Below are positions 42,809-51,089 of a stretch of 64,000 nucleotides of DNA, piece after piece. This DNA comes from Clostridia bacterium (GTDB lineage: Bacteria > Bacillota > Clostridia > Oscillospirales > Acutalibacteraceae). Location: NCBI GenBank assembly GCA_017516745.1, contig JAFXBF010000005.1, forward strand, positions 1 through 64,000, read 5' to 3'. The notes under the pieces are model-generated. The model saw only the letters and a list, made by a program, of their open reading frames with translations, was not told the origin of the DNA and searched no databases. Each line of letters begins with the position of its first letter. The stretch's first letter is position 1. The position numbers and the translations under genes are program-made.

Positions 42809-44158
42809 CTGGGAAGATTATTCGGTACGGACGGTGCAAGAGGTGTAGCTAACAGCGAACTTACCTGTGAACTGGCTATGCAGATTGGCAGAGCGGCGGC
42901 AATGGTGCTGTCAGACGGTAAATGCAAACGCCCCCGTGTCTTAATCGGGGCGGACACAAGAATTTCTTCGGAAATGCTTTGTTCGGCTATCTCCGCAGGG
43001 CTTTGCTCTGTCGGTGCGGACGTTCTTGTTTTGGGTGTGCTTCCCACACCTGCCGTGGCTTTTCTCGTTCAGAAATACGGATATGATGCAGGCGTTATGA
43101 TATCTGCTTCCCACAACCCTTGTGAATACAACGGAATTAAAATTTTCAAGTCGGACGGATATAAGCTGCCCGATGAACTCGAAGAAAAAATAGAAGAGAT
43201 TATTCTCGACGGTACAATAGTGCCGGACGTTAAAACAGGCGGCGGTGTCGGCAGAATACGCCATGCGGATATGCCGAGGTTTGATTATATCGAGCATCTG
43301 CTTTCAACTGTGAACGGCGGCTTTTCAGGGTTGAAAATTGCTCTGGACTGTGCCAACGGCTCCGCTTCCCTTACTGCACCAGAGCTTTTTACCGAGCTCG
43401 GAGCGGATTTTGAAATACTTTCCGCCGTGCCCAACGGTGTGAACATCAACCGTGACTGCGGCTCAACACACCCCGAGGCTTTGCAGAAATTTGTCACCGA
43501 TAACGGCTGTCAGGTGGGCTTTGCATTCGATGGCGATGCCGACAGGCTTATGGCTGTTGACGAAAACGGCAGGGTGGTTGACGGCGACAAAATCGTTGCA
43601 ATCTGTGCTTCGTATCTGAAAAATAACGGCAGGCTGAAAAAGAATACCGCCGTGGTTACCGTTATGAGCAATATGGGCTTTCACGATTTCTGCAAAGGCA
43701 GAGGTATTTCGGTTGAGCTCACTTCTGTCGGCGACAGATATGTACTTGAAAGAATGCTCGAAGGCGGATATTCAATCGGCGGTGAGCAGTCGGGTCACGT
43801 GATTTTTCTCGATTACGCATCAACAGGCGACGGTCAGCTGACCGCTATACAGCTTTTGCAGATACTGCGTGACAGCGGTAAAACACTCGGCGAGCTTGCA
43901 AGTGAAATTGAAATTTATCCGCAGGTTATGCTCAATGTCCGTGTTTCACAAATGGGCAAAGCGAGATACGCCAACGATACGGAAATCAGAAAGGCTGTAG
44001 AGAGTGCCGAAAAAGAGCTTGGCACAAACGGCAGAGTTATAGTGCGTGTTTCGGGCACGGAGCCGCTTATAAGAGTAATGGTTGAAGGTAAAGACGAAGT
44101 ACAAATCAGACGAATTGCAGATGAAATAGCAGATGTTGTCAAAGAAAGACTGATATAA
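42809..44158 (+). CDS. glmM: Phosphoglucosamine mutase, apparent CTG start
   Basis: A 449-residue enzyme, the usual GlmM length, converting glucosamine 6-phosphate to glucosamine 1-phosphate for peptidoglycan. The family N terminus GRLFGTDGARGVAN is encoded from 42812 on, but the codon in the methionine position is CTG (42809-42811); a TGA lies nine bases upstream in frame and the next ATG, 42878, would delete the motif. AAAGGA (42793-42798) is 10 bases before the CTG. With this start the phosphorylated serine is Ser101 in ISASHNP, matching Ser102 of E. coli GlmM. FDGDADRLMA (metal) and VRVSGTEPLIRVM (phosphate) are also seen. Confidence 0.93.
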   Translation: MGRLFGTDGARGVANSELTCELAMQIGRAAAMVLSDGKCKRPRVLIGADTRISSEMLCSAISAGLCSVGADVLVLGVLPTPAVAFLVQKYGYDAGVMISASHNPCEYNGIKIFKSDGYKLPDELEEKIEEIILDGTIVPDVKTGGGVGRIRHADMPRFDYIEHLLSTVNGGFSGLKIALDCANGSASLTAPELFTELGADFEILSAVPNGVNINRDCGSTHPEALQKFVTDNGCQVGFAFDGDADRLMAVDENGRVVDGDKIVAICASYLKNNGRLKKNTAVVTVMSNMGFHDFCKGRGISVELTSVGDRYVLERMLEGGYSIGGEQSGHVIFLDYASTGDGQLTAIQLLQILRDSGKTLGELASEIEIYPQVMLNVRVSQMGKARYANDTEIRKAVESAEKELGTNGRVIVRVSGTEPLIRVMVEGKDEVQIRRIADEIADVVKERLI

Positions 44159-44177
44159 ATTTAAGAGGAATTTTAAA

Positions 44178-45050
44178 ATGAGAGTTTCGGACAAATGGAA
44201 GGAATATGAATTGCTCGACTGCACAAACGGTGAGCGACTGGAGCGATGGGGGAATATTATCCTCATCCGTCCCGACCCCCAGGTTATCTGGAAAACGGGC
44301 AGACGTCATCCAATGTGGAAAAAGGCAAACGCAAGGTATAACCGCTCACAGTCCGGCGGCGGTCATTGGGAGCTGCTCGGCAAGCTTCCCGACAGATGGG
44401 AAATTGCTTACGGTGACCTTAAATTCAATATTAAAACAATGGGCTTCAAGCACACGGGACTTTTTCCCGAGCAGGCGGCTAACTGGGACTTGGTGCGTGA
44501 AATGATTGAGTCCGCTCACAGACCGCTTAAGGTGCTGAATCTCTTTGCATATACGGGCGGTGCAACCGTTGCCGCACTCAAAAGCGGTGCACACGTCACC
44601 CATGTTGATGCATCAAAGGGTATGGTGCAGTGGGCAAAGGAAAACGCCGTTTCAAGCGGTGTTGCGGACGCTCCCGTACGATGGCTTGTTGATGACTGTA
44701 TAAAGTTTGTTCAGCGTGAAATCCGCAGAGGCAACAAATACGATATCATTATTATGGACCCGCCGTCATACGGCAGAGGCCCCGGCGGCGAGGTCTGGAA
44801 ATTAGAGGATGAGGTTTACGGCTTTGTCGAGCTTTGTGAACAGCTTTTGTCGGACGAAGCGGAAGCTATACTCATAAATTCATACACAACCGGTCTTTCG
44901 CCGTCCGTTATGGAATACATACTCGGCTCAACGGTTGTGCCAAAGCACGGCGGCTTTGTTTCGGGCTCGGAACTCGGCCTTACCGCAACCCAGTCGGGTA
45001 TGCCTCTGCCTTGCGGTGCTACGGCAATATGGAGAAAACAGGGAAAGTAA
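44178..45050 (+). CDS. Class I SAM-dependent rRNA methyltransferase (RlmI/RlmK-like)
   Basis: A 290-residue methyltransferase. NLFAYTGGATVAALKSGA is motif I, HVDASKGMVQWAKENA the next, and IIMDPPSYGRG the DPP-type catalytic motif of the RlmI/RlmK/RlmL-like group, which methylate 23S rRNA bases. It lacks the N-terminal PUA domain of E. coli RlmI. It follows glmM by 19 bases and precedes the ECF genes by four. Confidence 0.82.
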   Translation: MRVSDKWKEYELLDCTNGERLERWGNIILIRPDPQVIWKTGRRHPMWKKANARYNRSQSGGGHWELLGKLPDRWEIAYGDLKFNIKTMGFKHTGLFPEQAANWDLVREMIESAHRPLKVLNLFAYTGGATVAALKSGAHVTHVDASKGMVQWAKENAVSSGVADAPVRWLVDDCIKFVQREIRRGNKYDIIIMDPPSYGRGPGGEVWKLEDEVYGFVELCEQLLSDEAEAILINSYTTGLSPSVMEYILGSTVVPKHGGFVSGSELGLTATQSGMPLPCGATAIWRKQGK

Positions 45051-45054
45051 AAGA

Positions 45055-45906
45055 ATGGGAAATATAATTGAGTTTGAAAACGTAAGCTTCCGATACGAGG
45101 CGGACGAAGAGGGACAGGTGCTTCCGCTTGCGGTGAAAAATGTTACTCTCGGCATAGAAGAGGGCAGCTTTGTTGCCGTGCTCGGCCACAACGGCTCGGG
45201 TAAATCCACCTTTGCAAAGCTTACAAATGCAATAAACATACCCGAGAGCGGTAAGGTGACCGTAAACGGACTTGATACAGCGGATGAAAACAATACGGAC
45301 GAAATACGCCGTACCGTCGGTATGGTGTTCCAGAATCCCGATAACCAGATTGTTGCTACAATTGTTGAAGATGACGTTGCCTTCGGCCCCGAAAACCTCG
45401 GCGTTGAGCCTGCTGAAATCCGCAAGCGTGTTGACGATGCATTGAAGGCAGTCAATATGTATGAATTCCGCAACAGCGAGCCGTATAAGCTCTCGGGCGG
45501 TCAGAAGCAGCGTGTGGCAATTGCAGGTGTTATCGCAATGCAGACGAGCTGCATAGTGCTTGACGAGCCTACCGCAATGCTTGACCCCAACGGAAGAAAA
45601 GAGGTTCTTGCCACAATAAAGCGCCTCAACAGGGAAAGAGCCATCACCGTTGTGCTTGTAACTCACTTTATGGATGAAGCGGTTGAAGCCGACAGAGTTG
45701 TCGTAATTGACAACGGCGAGGTTTATATGGACGGTACACCCCGTGAGGTTTTCTCAAGGGCGGATGAGCTTATTGCTGTGGGTCTTGATGTGCCGCAGGC
45801 AACGCAGCTTGCAAAAGCCCTGAATGCCGAGGGTATTGATATAAGAACGGATATACTCAACGAAGAAGAGTGTATCCGAGCAGTTCTCGAACTTTTGAAG
45901 GAGTAA
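45055..45906 (+). CDS. ecfA1: ECF transporter ATPase EcfA1
   Basis: A 283-residue ABC ATPase of the energy-coupling factor module. Walker A GHNGSGKST (about 45-53), signature LSGGQKQRVAIAG, Walker B CIVLDEPTAMLDP. The real start is ATG 45055 (MGNIIEFENVSF); the longer frame back to 44935 only reads through the preceding methyltransferase. With EcfA2 and EcfT it energises vitamin or micronutrient uptake. No S component is encoded nearby, so it is likely a shared group II module. Confidence 0.95.
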   Translation: MGNIIEFENVSFRYEADEEGQVLPLAVKNVTLGIEEGSFVAVLGHNGSGKSTFAKLTNAINIPESGKVTVNGLDTADENNTDEIRRTVGMVFQNPDNQIVATIVEDDVAFGPENLGVEPAEIRKRVDDALKAVNMYEFRNSEPYKLSGGQKQRVAIAGVIAMQTSCIVLDEPTAMLDPNGRKEVLATIKRLNRERAITVVLVTHFMDEAVEADRVVVIDNGEVYMDGTPREVFSRADELIAVGLDVPQATQLAKALNAEGIDIRTDILNEEECIRAVLELLKE

Positions 45907-45909
45907 ACG

Positions 45910-46770
45910 ATGCCGATTATTTCGCTTAAAAACGTTACTCATACATACAGCGAGGGTACTCCGCTGAGTGTGAGTGCGATAAAGAATATAAATCTGGATA
46001 TTGAAGCAGGCGAGCTTGTCGGCATTATCGGTCACACAGGCTCTGGTAAGAGCACACTTATCCAGCATCTCAACGGCTTGTTGAAGCCAAACGAAGGTAC
46101 CGTTGAAATCGACGGCGAGAATATATGGGCGGACAAGAAAAAAATCCGTTCCGTGCGTTTCAAGGTCGGCCTTTGCTTCCAGTACCCCGAATATCAGCTG
46201 TTTGAAGAAACAGTCTATAAGGATATTGCCTTTGGCCCTAAAAATATGGGTATGAGCGATGTGCAGATAAAAGAAAGCGTCCTTCGTGCGGCGCAGTATG
46301 TCGGTCTCAAACCCGAGCTTCTCAATAAATCGCCCTTTGATTTGTCGGGCGGTGAAAAACGCCGTGCGGCAATTGCAGGCGTTATGGCAATGAACCCGAA
46401 AATTCTTATTCTTGACGAGCCCACAGCGGGTCTTGACCCTAAGGGCAGGCAGGAAATACTCGCAATGATTAAGGACTACAAAAAGAAAACGGGCAGTACA
46501 GTTCTTCTCGTTTCCCACAGTATGGAGGACGTTGCAAGCGTAGCAACAAAAATCCTTGTTATGAATAAGGGTGAGGTTTCTATGTACGATACCGTTCCCA
46601 ATGTTTTTTCAAGGGCTGATGAGCTCCGAAAAATCGGCCTTAATGTTCCGCAGATTACACGCATTTTTATCGGTCTGCGTGAAAAGGGTCTTGATGTTGA
46701 AACGGATGTCTATACCGTTGCGGAAGGCTGCCGCAGGCTGTTGTCCCTAAAGAAAGGGGGTAACTGCTGA
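45910..46770 (+). CDS. ecfA2: ECF transporter ATPase EcfA2
   Basis: A 286-residue ABC ATPase, partner of EcfA1. Walker A GHTGSGKSTLIQHLNGLLKP, signature LSGGEKRRAAIAGVMA and Walker B ILILDEPTAGLDP identify it. It starts three bases after ecfA1 and its stop shares a base with the ecfT start. Confidence 0.95.
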   Translation: MPIISLKNVTHTYSEGTPLSVSAIKNINLDIEAGELVGIIGHTGSGKSTLIQHLNGLLKPNEGTVEIDGENIWADKKKIRSVRFKVGLCFQYPEYQLFEETVYKDIAFGPKNMGMSDVQIKESVLRAAQYVGLKPELLNKSPFDLSGGEKRRAAIAGVMAMNPKILILDEPTAGLDPKGRQEILAMIKDYKKKTGSTVLLVSHSMEDVASVATKILVMNKGEVSMYDTVPNVFSRADELRKIGLNVPQITRIFIGLREKGLDVETDVYTVAEGCRRLLSLKKGGNC

Positions 46771-47585
46771 TGGTAAGAGATATCACAATCGGTCAGTATT
46801 ATCCGGGTAAATCCCTTCTTCACAAAATGGACCCGAGGGTAAAAATTGTTCTGACACTTGTATTTATCGTTGTAATCTTCCTTTGCAAAAACTTCTGGTC
46901 ACTCGGCCTTATGGCGGCATTCCTTTTCGGCGGAATCTGCATTTCGGGTGTGCCTGTTAAAATGCTTTTAAAAAGCCTTAAAGCAATTTTGCTGATAATT
47001 TTTATTACAGCTTTGCTAAATCTTTTCTATGCCACGGGCGGCAAAACTCTCCTTGACCTCGGCTTTGCAAAAATTACGGACAAGGGTGTCTATACCGCAA
47101 TCTTTATGACCGTGCGCATTTCCTGCCTGATTACGGGCAGCTCACTTATGACGTACACCACAACACCTACAATGCTTACCGACGCTATCGAAAGATTACT
47201 GTCACCGCTTAAGGTGTTCCACATTCAGGTGCACACCCTTGCAATGATGATGACTCTTGCTCTTCGCTTTATCCCTACGCTTATTGAGGAGATTGACAAG
47301 ATTATGAACGCACAGAAGGCGAGGGGAGCAGACCTTGAAAGCGGCAATATCATTGACCGAGCCAAGGCTCTTGTGCCTATTCTTGTTCCGCTGTTTGTGT
47401 CGTCCTTCCGCAGAGCGTACGAGCTTGCCTTTGCAATGGAGTGCCGTTGCTATACGGGCGGTAACAACCGCACACGAATGAAGCAGATGAAATTATCCCT
47501 GCTTGATTTTGGCTTTGTCCTCGGTGCGGCAGCTTTGCTTGCAGGTGTAATTTTACTCAACCACTTTTTCGTTAAATTGATATAA
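46770..47585 (+). CDS. ecfT: ECF transporter transmembrane subunit EcfT
   Basis: A 271-residue scaffold protein with five to six membrane helices linking the ATPases to S components. The first coupling motif is QKARGADLE; the second, normally ARG or close to it, reads MECRCYTG here, a mild departure. The DPRVKI N-terminal segment and the TTPTMLTDAIE loop are typical. Translationally coupled with ecfA2. Confidence 0.93.
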   Translation: MVRDITIGQYYPGKSLLHKMDPRVKIVLTLVFIVVIFLCKNFWSLGLMAAFLFGGICISGVPVKMLLKSLKAILLIIFITALLNLFYATGGKTLLDLGFAKITDKGVYTAIFMTVRISCLITGSSLMTYTTTPTMLTDAIERLLSPLKVFHIQVHTLAMMMTLALRFIPTLIEEIDKIMNAQKARGADLESGNIIDRAKALVPILVPLFVSSFRRAYELAFAMECRCYTGGNNRTRMKQMKLSLLDFGFVLGAAALLAGVILLNHFFVKLI

Positions 47586-47605
47586 CTGTTTTGGTCGGTG
47601 TCGGT

Positions 47606-48355
47606 ATGAGAAATATCCTTCTTACAATCAAATATCTCGGCACCGCTTACAGCGGCTGGCAGGTGCAGGCAAATGCACCCAGTGTGCAACAAACCCTGCA
47701 GGATGCCGTTGAAAAGCTCTTCGGCGTGCGTGAAAACGTTGTCGGCTGCAGCCGGACTGATGCAGGTGTCCACGCCAATATGTACTGCTGCAACGTCAGG
47801 ACAAGTTCCTCTTTGCCCTGCGATGTGGTGGTAAGGGGCTTAAATGCTCACCTGCCCGACGATATTGCCGTTTTGTCGTGCCGTGATGTGGATTATGATT
47901 TCCACGCCAGATACGATTGCTGCGGCAAGGAGTACATATACATAATTCACAATTCGCATATCCGTGACCCGTTTCTGCTGGGCAGAAGCTGGGACTTCAA
48001 AAAGCAGATTGATGCCGATTTTCTGAACGAACAGGCTCAAGGCTTTGTCGGCACGCACGATTTCAAAGCCTTCTGTGCTTCGGGCAGCAGTGTTCAGTCC
48101 ACCGTGCGCACGGTAAAATCTTTCCGAGTGACACGGGACGGCGAAAATGTTATAATGTCAGTTAAAGCGGACGGCTTTCTTTACAATATGGTACGCATTA
48201 TGGTCGGTACGCTTACCGATATAACTCTCGGCAGAATAAAGCCCGATACAATTCCCGAAATCATCGCTTCCTGTGAGCGGAAAAACGCAGGTGTTACCGC
48301 ACCGCCGCAGGGGCTTTACCTAAACCGTGTATATTATTCAGGAGAAGAATTATGA
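47606..48355 (+). CDS. truA: tRNA pseudouridine synthase TruA
   Basis: A 249-residue synthase that makes pseudouridine at positions 38-40 of tRNA. The catalytic aspartate lies in CSRTDAGVHA, and YSGWQVQ, FLYNMVRIMVGTL are family segments. ATG 47606 is preferred; TTG 47591 is in frame but adds residues not typical of the family. The ecfA1-ecfA2-ecfT-truA order is a conserved Firmicutes arrangement. Its stop overlaps the next start (ATGA). Confidence 0.94.
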   Translation: MRNILLTIKYLGTAYSGWQVQANAPSVQQTLQDAVEKLFGVRENVVGCSRTDAGVHANMYCCNVRTSSSLPCDVVVRGLNAHLPDDIAVLSCRDVDYDFHARYDCCGKEYIYIIHNSHIRDPFLLGRSWDFKKQIDADFLNEQAQGFVGTHDFKAFCASGSSVQSTVRTVKSFRVTRDGENVIMSVKADGFLYNMVRIMVGTLTDITLGRIKPDTIPEIIASCERKNAGVTAPPQGLYLNRVYYSGEEL

Positions 48356-49644
48356 CGGATAATAACAATAACAACAGGAACTTCACCGAAGAAGATGAGC
48401 GCATAATGCAGGAACGTATGCTTGAGCGCAGACAGCAGCGTGCCGAGCAGAAAAGACAGCAGGAACTTAAAAAGCAGAAAAACAAGCAGACCGTGCAGAA
48501 GCTTGTTTTGGCGGCAAAGATTTTTCTTGCCGTGGTTGTTGTACTATCTCTGCTTTTCGTTGCGGCAAGGTCACTCGGCAACGTCACCTTCTCAAAGGCG
48601 GCGGATTATATTTCGCAGAGCATATCAAACCTCAAACCAGGTGACGGCTATCCCGTAGAGGTCGGCTCGGGCAAGGTCAAGGATATGCAGTCGATGGGGG
48701 ACTGTGTTGCCGTGCTTCGTGACGACAATGTTATGATGCTCAACTCAACCGCAAAGAAGCTTGCGGACTATACCCACTCATACTCCAAGCCCGTAATGAG
48801 TGTTTGCTCGGGCAGAATGCTGCTCACCGACCGTACAACGGGAAGATATTTCATTGCGGACAGCAGCGATATTCTCCACGACGACGAGCTTAACACCGAA
48901 ATCTACTGTGCCGTAATGGGCAGAAAGGGTAACTATGCCTTTGCCTGCGGTGCAGATGATGCTTCAAGCGTCGTAAAGGTTTACGGCTCGGATTATAAGC
49001 AGAAATTCACCTTCAAGTGTGTGGCTGAATATATAATTGATGTTTCTCTTTCTTCCGACGGCAAACAGCTTGCCTGCATCGGTCTCGGTGCGGAAAATGC
49101 CGCACTTTATTCCAAAATCTATATTATTGATATAAAAGAGCAAAGCGTTGTGAACGAATTCAGGCTTGACGGTACAAACCTGAGTAACGTATTTTTCAGC
49201 AGCAAGAATACCGTTATTGCGGTCGGCGAATCCTCTTACTTTATTATTGAGGACGGCGAAGAAAAGCGTGAAATCAGCTTCGGCGGTAATACAATCGCTT
49301 CATTTACTCCCTTTGAAAACGGCAATTTCTCAATCGTGCTCACAAAATACGGCAGTATAGATTCGGGTGTGGTTGCTTTGTTTGACAGCAAGGGCGAGGA
49401 AAAATTCACCGTAGAACTCGGCTGCGATGTTGAATGTATAAGCTATGACGGCAAAACCGTCTGCCTTGTGGATTCGGACAATGTCCTTTATTCCTACAAT
49501 TCTTCGGGCAAGCTCGTTGGTGAAACCCAACTTGAAATGAGTGCGCAGAGAATTGCCGTAAGCGGCAAATACTGCTATACTCTTTGTTACGGCGATTTGC
49601 TTCGTTGTGATGTCAAGACAAGGCTTACACAGAAAGGGGAATAA
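48352..49644 (+). CDS. DUF5711 family protein
   Basis: A 430-residue protein with a highly charged, glutamine-rich cytoplasmic N terminus (1-45), a single membrane helix (about 46-68) and a large outer domain of beta repeats that looks like a propeller (SLSSDGKQLACIGLG and similar strands). This organisation matches the DUF5711 family of Clostridia. Function unknown; its place between truA and cvpA is common in relatives. ATG 48352 overlaps the truA stop. Confidence 0.75.
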   Translation: MTDNNNNNRNFTEEDERIMQERMLERRQQRAEQKRQQELKKQKNKQTVQKLVLAAKIFLAVVVVLSLLFVAARSLGNVTFSKAADYISQSISNLKPGDGYPVEVGSGKVKDMQSMGDCVAVLRDDNVMMLNSTAKKLADYTHSYSKPVMSVCSGRMLLTDRTTGRYFIADSSDILHDDELNTEIYCAVMGRKGNYAFACGADDASSVVKVYGSDYKQKFTFKCVAEYIIDVSLSSDGKQLACIGLGAENAALYSKIYIIDIKEQSVVNEFRLDGTNLSNVFFSSKNTVIAVGESSYFIIEDGEEKREISFGGNTIASFTPFENGNFSIVLTKYGSIDSGVVALFDSKGEEKFTVELGCDVECISYDGKTVCLVDSDNVLYSYNSSGKLVGETQLEMSAQRIAVSGKYCYTLCYGDLLRCDVKTRLTQKGE

Positions 49645-50391
49645 ATGGAAATTTTTGTAAAATACAGCATTGATGCCATATTGCTGATTATATTAATCAC
49701 AAACATTCTTGATTCTGCCCGTAAGGGCTTCTTCCGCTGTGTGCTTTCTCTTGTATGTGTGGTTGCCGCAATTTTTGCTTCCATAACTTTTTCGCAGCCT
49801 TTAGCCGAATGGAGTTATGACAATATCTTCAGTCAGCAAATAGAAGCAGAGCTTGAACAGGCGCTTGAAGAGGGAATCAACAGCAGCTCCGTTGCACAGG
49901 CGGTTACTTCAACCCTTGAAGTAATACCGGGTGTGCTAACAACACAGCTTGAGGAAATGGGAATAGATATAAATTCCCTTACGGATAAAATTTCGTCGCT
50001 TGAGCTTTCCGCTTCCGATACGGCTCAAAAGGTGTCAACGGATATCATCCGTCCTGCCTCTTTGGTGCTTCTGAAAATGATATGCTATGTCCTGATATTC
50101 ATAGCCGTGCGCTTTGTATTAGGGCTTATCATTGGTTTAATAGATAAATTACCTGCTCCGAGACTGTTCCGACGTGCCAATAAGTGGCTCGGTGCAGCTC
50201 TGGGCACTGTGAAAGGAGTGATACTGGTACTGGTTATCTGCTTATTTATCAATGCCTGTTCAGGGTTGTTTAAGAACAATGAAATGCTGAATGCCTCAAT
50301 CGAAAATTCACGCATCTGTTCGTTGGTAAGTGAGCTGGGTGAACCTGACCTTGATGCAATAAAAACAGATATAGATAGTATAGTAAAATAA
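49645..50391 (+). CDS. CvpA-family membrane protein
   Basis: A 248-residue protein with an N-terminal pair of membrane helices, a central soluble region of about 100 residues with short helices, and two C-terminal membrane helices, in keeping with the CvpA family (colicin V production protein), which is linked to envelope homeostasis. AILLIILITNILDSARKGFFR and the VRFVLGLIIGLIDKLP stretch fit the family. It starts directly after the DUF5711 stop. Confidence 0.8.
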   Translation: MEIFVKYSIDAILLIILITNILDSARKGFFRCVLSLVCVVAAIFASITFSQPLAEWSYDNIFSQQIEAELEQALEEGINSSSVAQAVTSTLEVIPGVLTTQLEEMGIDINSLTDKISSLELSASDTAQKVSTDIIRPASLVLLKMICYVLIFIAVRFVLGLIIGLIDKLPAPRLFRRANKWLGAALGTVKGVILVLVICLFINACSGLFKNNEMLNASIENSRICSLVSELGEPDLDAIKTDIDSIVK

Positions 50392-50422
50392 TCTTATATA
50401 TATTTAAGGAGTGTACAAAACT

Positions 50423-51043
50423 ATGGACAGTATCAAACGTTATCTTGAGGGTTGGAAAACAATTCCCAACTTCATTTCATTTTTCAGAATTCTTCTTATT
50501 CCCGTTTTCGGCGTTCTTTTCTACAACGACCAGCTTGTATGGGCACTCGTTGTTATAGTCGTTTCGGGTCTTACCGATTTTGTTGACGGCAAAATTGCCC
50601 GTAAGTTCAACCAGGTAAGTGAGCTTGGCAAAATGCTTGACCCGCTTGCGGATAAGCTGACGCAGATTACTCTTGCAATCCTTCTCTTCCTTGAGTTCAA
50701 TGCTTCGGCTGATAAAGTTATGCACGCTTTCAGCTACGTTTTCCTCGTTTTCCTCGGCAAGGAAGCTGTTATGGTTATTTTTGCCGTTATTATGATTGCG
50801 CTCGGTATGGTGCCGTCAGCAGCAGAGATTTACGGTAAGGTTGCAACCTTCGTTTTCTACGGTGTTATGGTTGCTCTCTTCCTCTTCGGTCCCGAGGTCG
50901 GCGTTTTTGCAAACGCTTTCACTCTTCCCGATATCGTTTGCATTGTCCTTGTGTCAATTTCCGCCGTGCTTACGGTTGTTGCTTTCGTGTCGTATATCCC
51001 CGACGTTGTAAGACAGGTCAAGGAAAAGTATTTCAAGAAATAA
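50423..51043 (+). CDS. pgsA: CDP-diacylglycerol-glycerol-3-phosphate 3-phosphatidyltransferase
   Basis: A 206-residue CDP-alcohol phosphatidyltransferase with about six membrane helices. The complete catalytic motif is present: DFVDG-x2-AR-x8-G-x3-D-x3-D (about residues 53-79). It makes phosphatidylglycerol phosphate, the entry to anionic lipids. ATG 50423 is chosen; GTG 50411 touches the AAGGAG site itself. A short tandem duplication covers its last codons. Confidence 0.9.
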   Translation: MDSIKRYLEGWKTIPNFISFFRILLIPVFGVLFYNDQLVWALVVIVVSGLTDFVDGKIARKFNQVSELGKMLDPLADKLTQITLAILLFLEFNASADKVMHAFSYVFLVFLGKEAVMVIFAVIMIALGMVPSAAEIYGKVATFVFYGVMVALFLFGPEVGVFANAFTLPDIVCIVLVSISAVLTVVAFVSYIPDVVRQVKEKYFKK

Positions 51044-51064
51044 GTATTTCAAGAAATAAGTATT
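51026..51064. repeat. Tandem 16-bp duplication at the pgsA stop
   Basis: The unit AAGTATTTCAAGAAAT occurs at 51026-51041 and 51042-51057 without mismatch and starts a third time (AAGTATT). It includes the pgsA C-terminal codons and stop, and looks like a recent slippage duplication. Confidence 0.9.
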
Positions 51065-51089
51065 ATATCATAGGAGTAAGTTTTAAAAG

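Noticed and set aside
42878..44158. glmM starting at ATG 42878
   Set aside because: It would remove the conserved GRLFGTDG motif and shift the active serine to an abnormal position; no ribosome site is present.
45055..47585. An EcfS substrate component next to the ECF module
   Set aside because: None of the neighbours is a six-helix S component; the module is probably shared by S components elsewhere.
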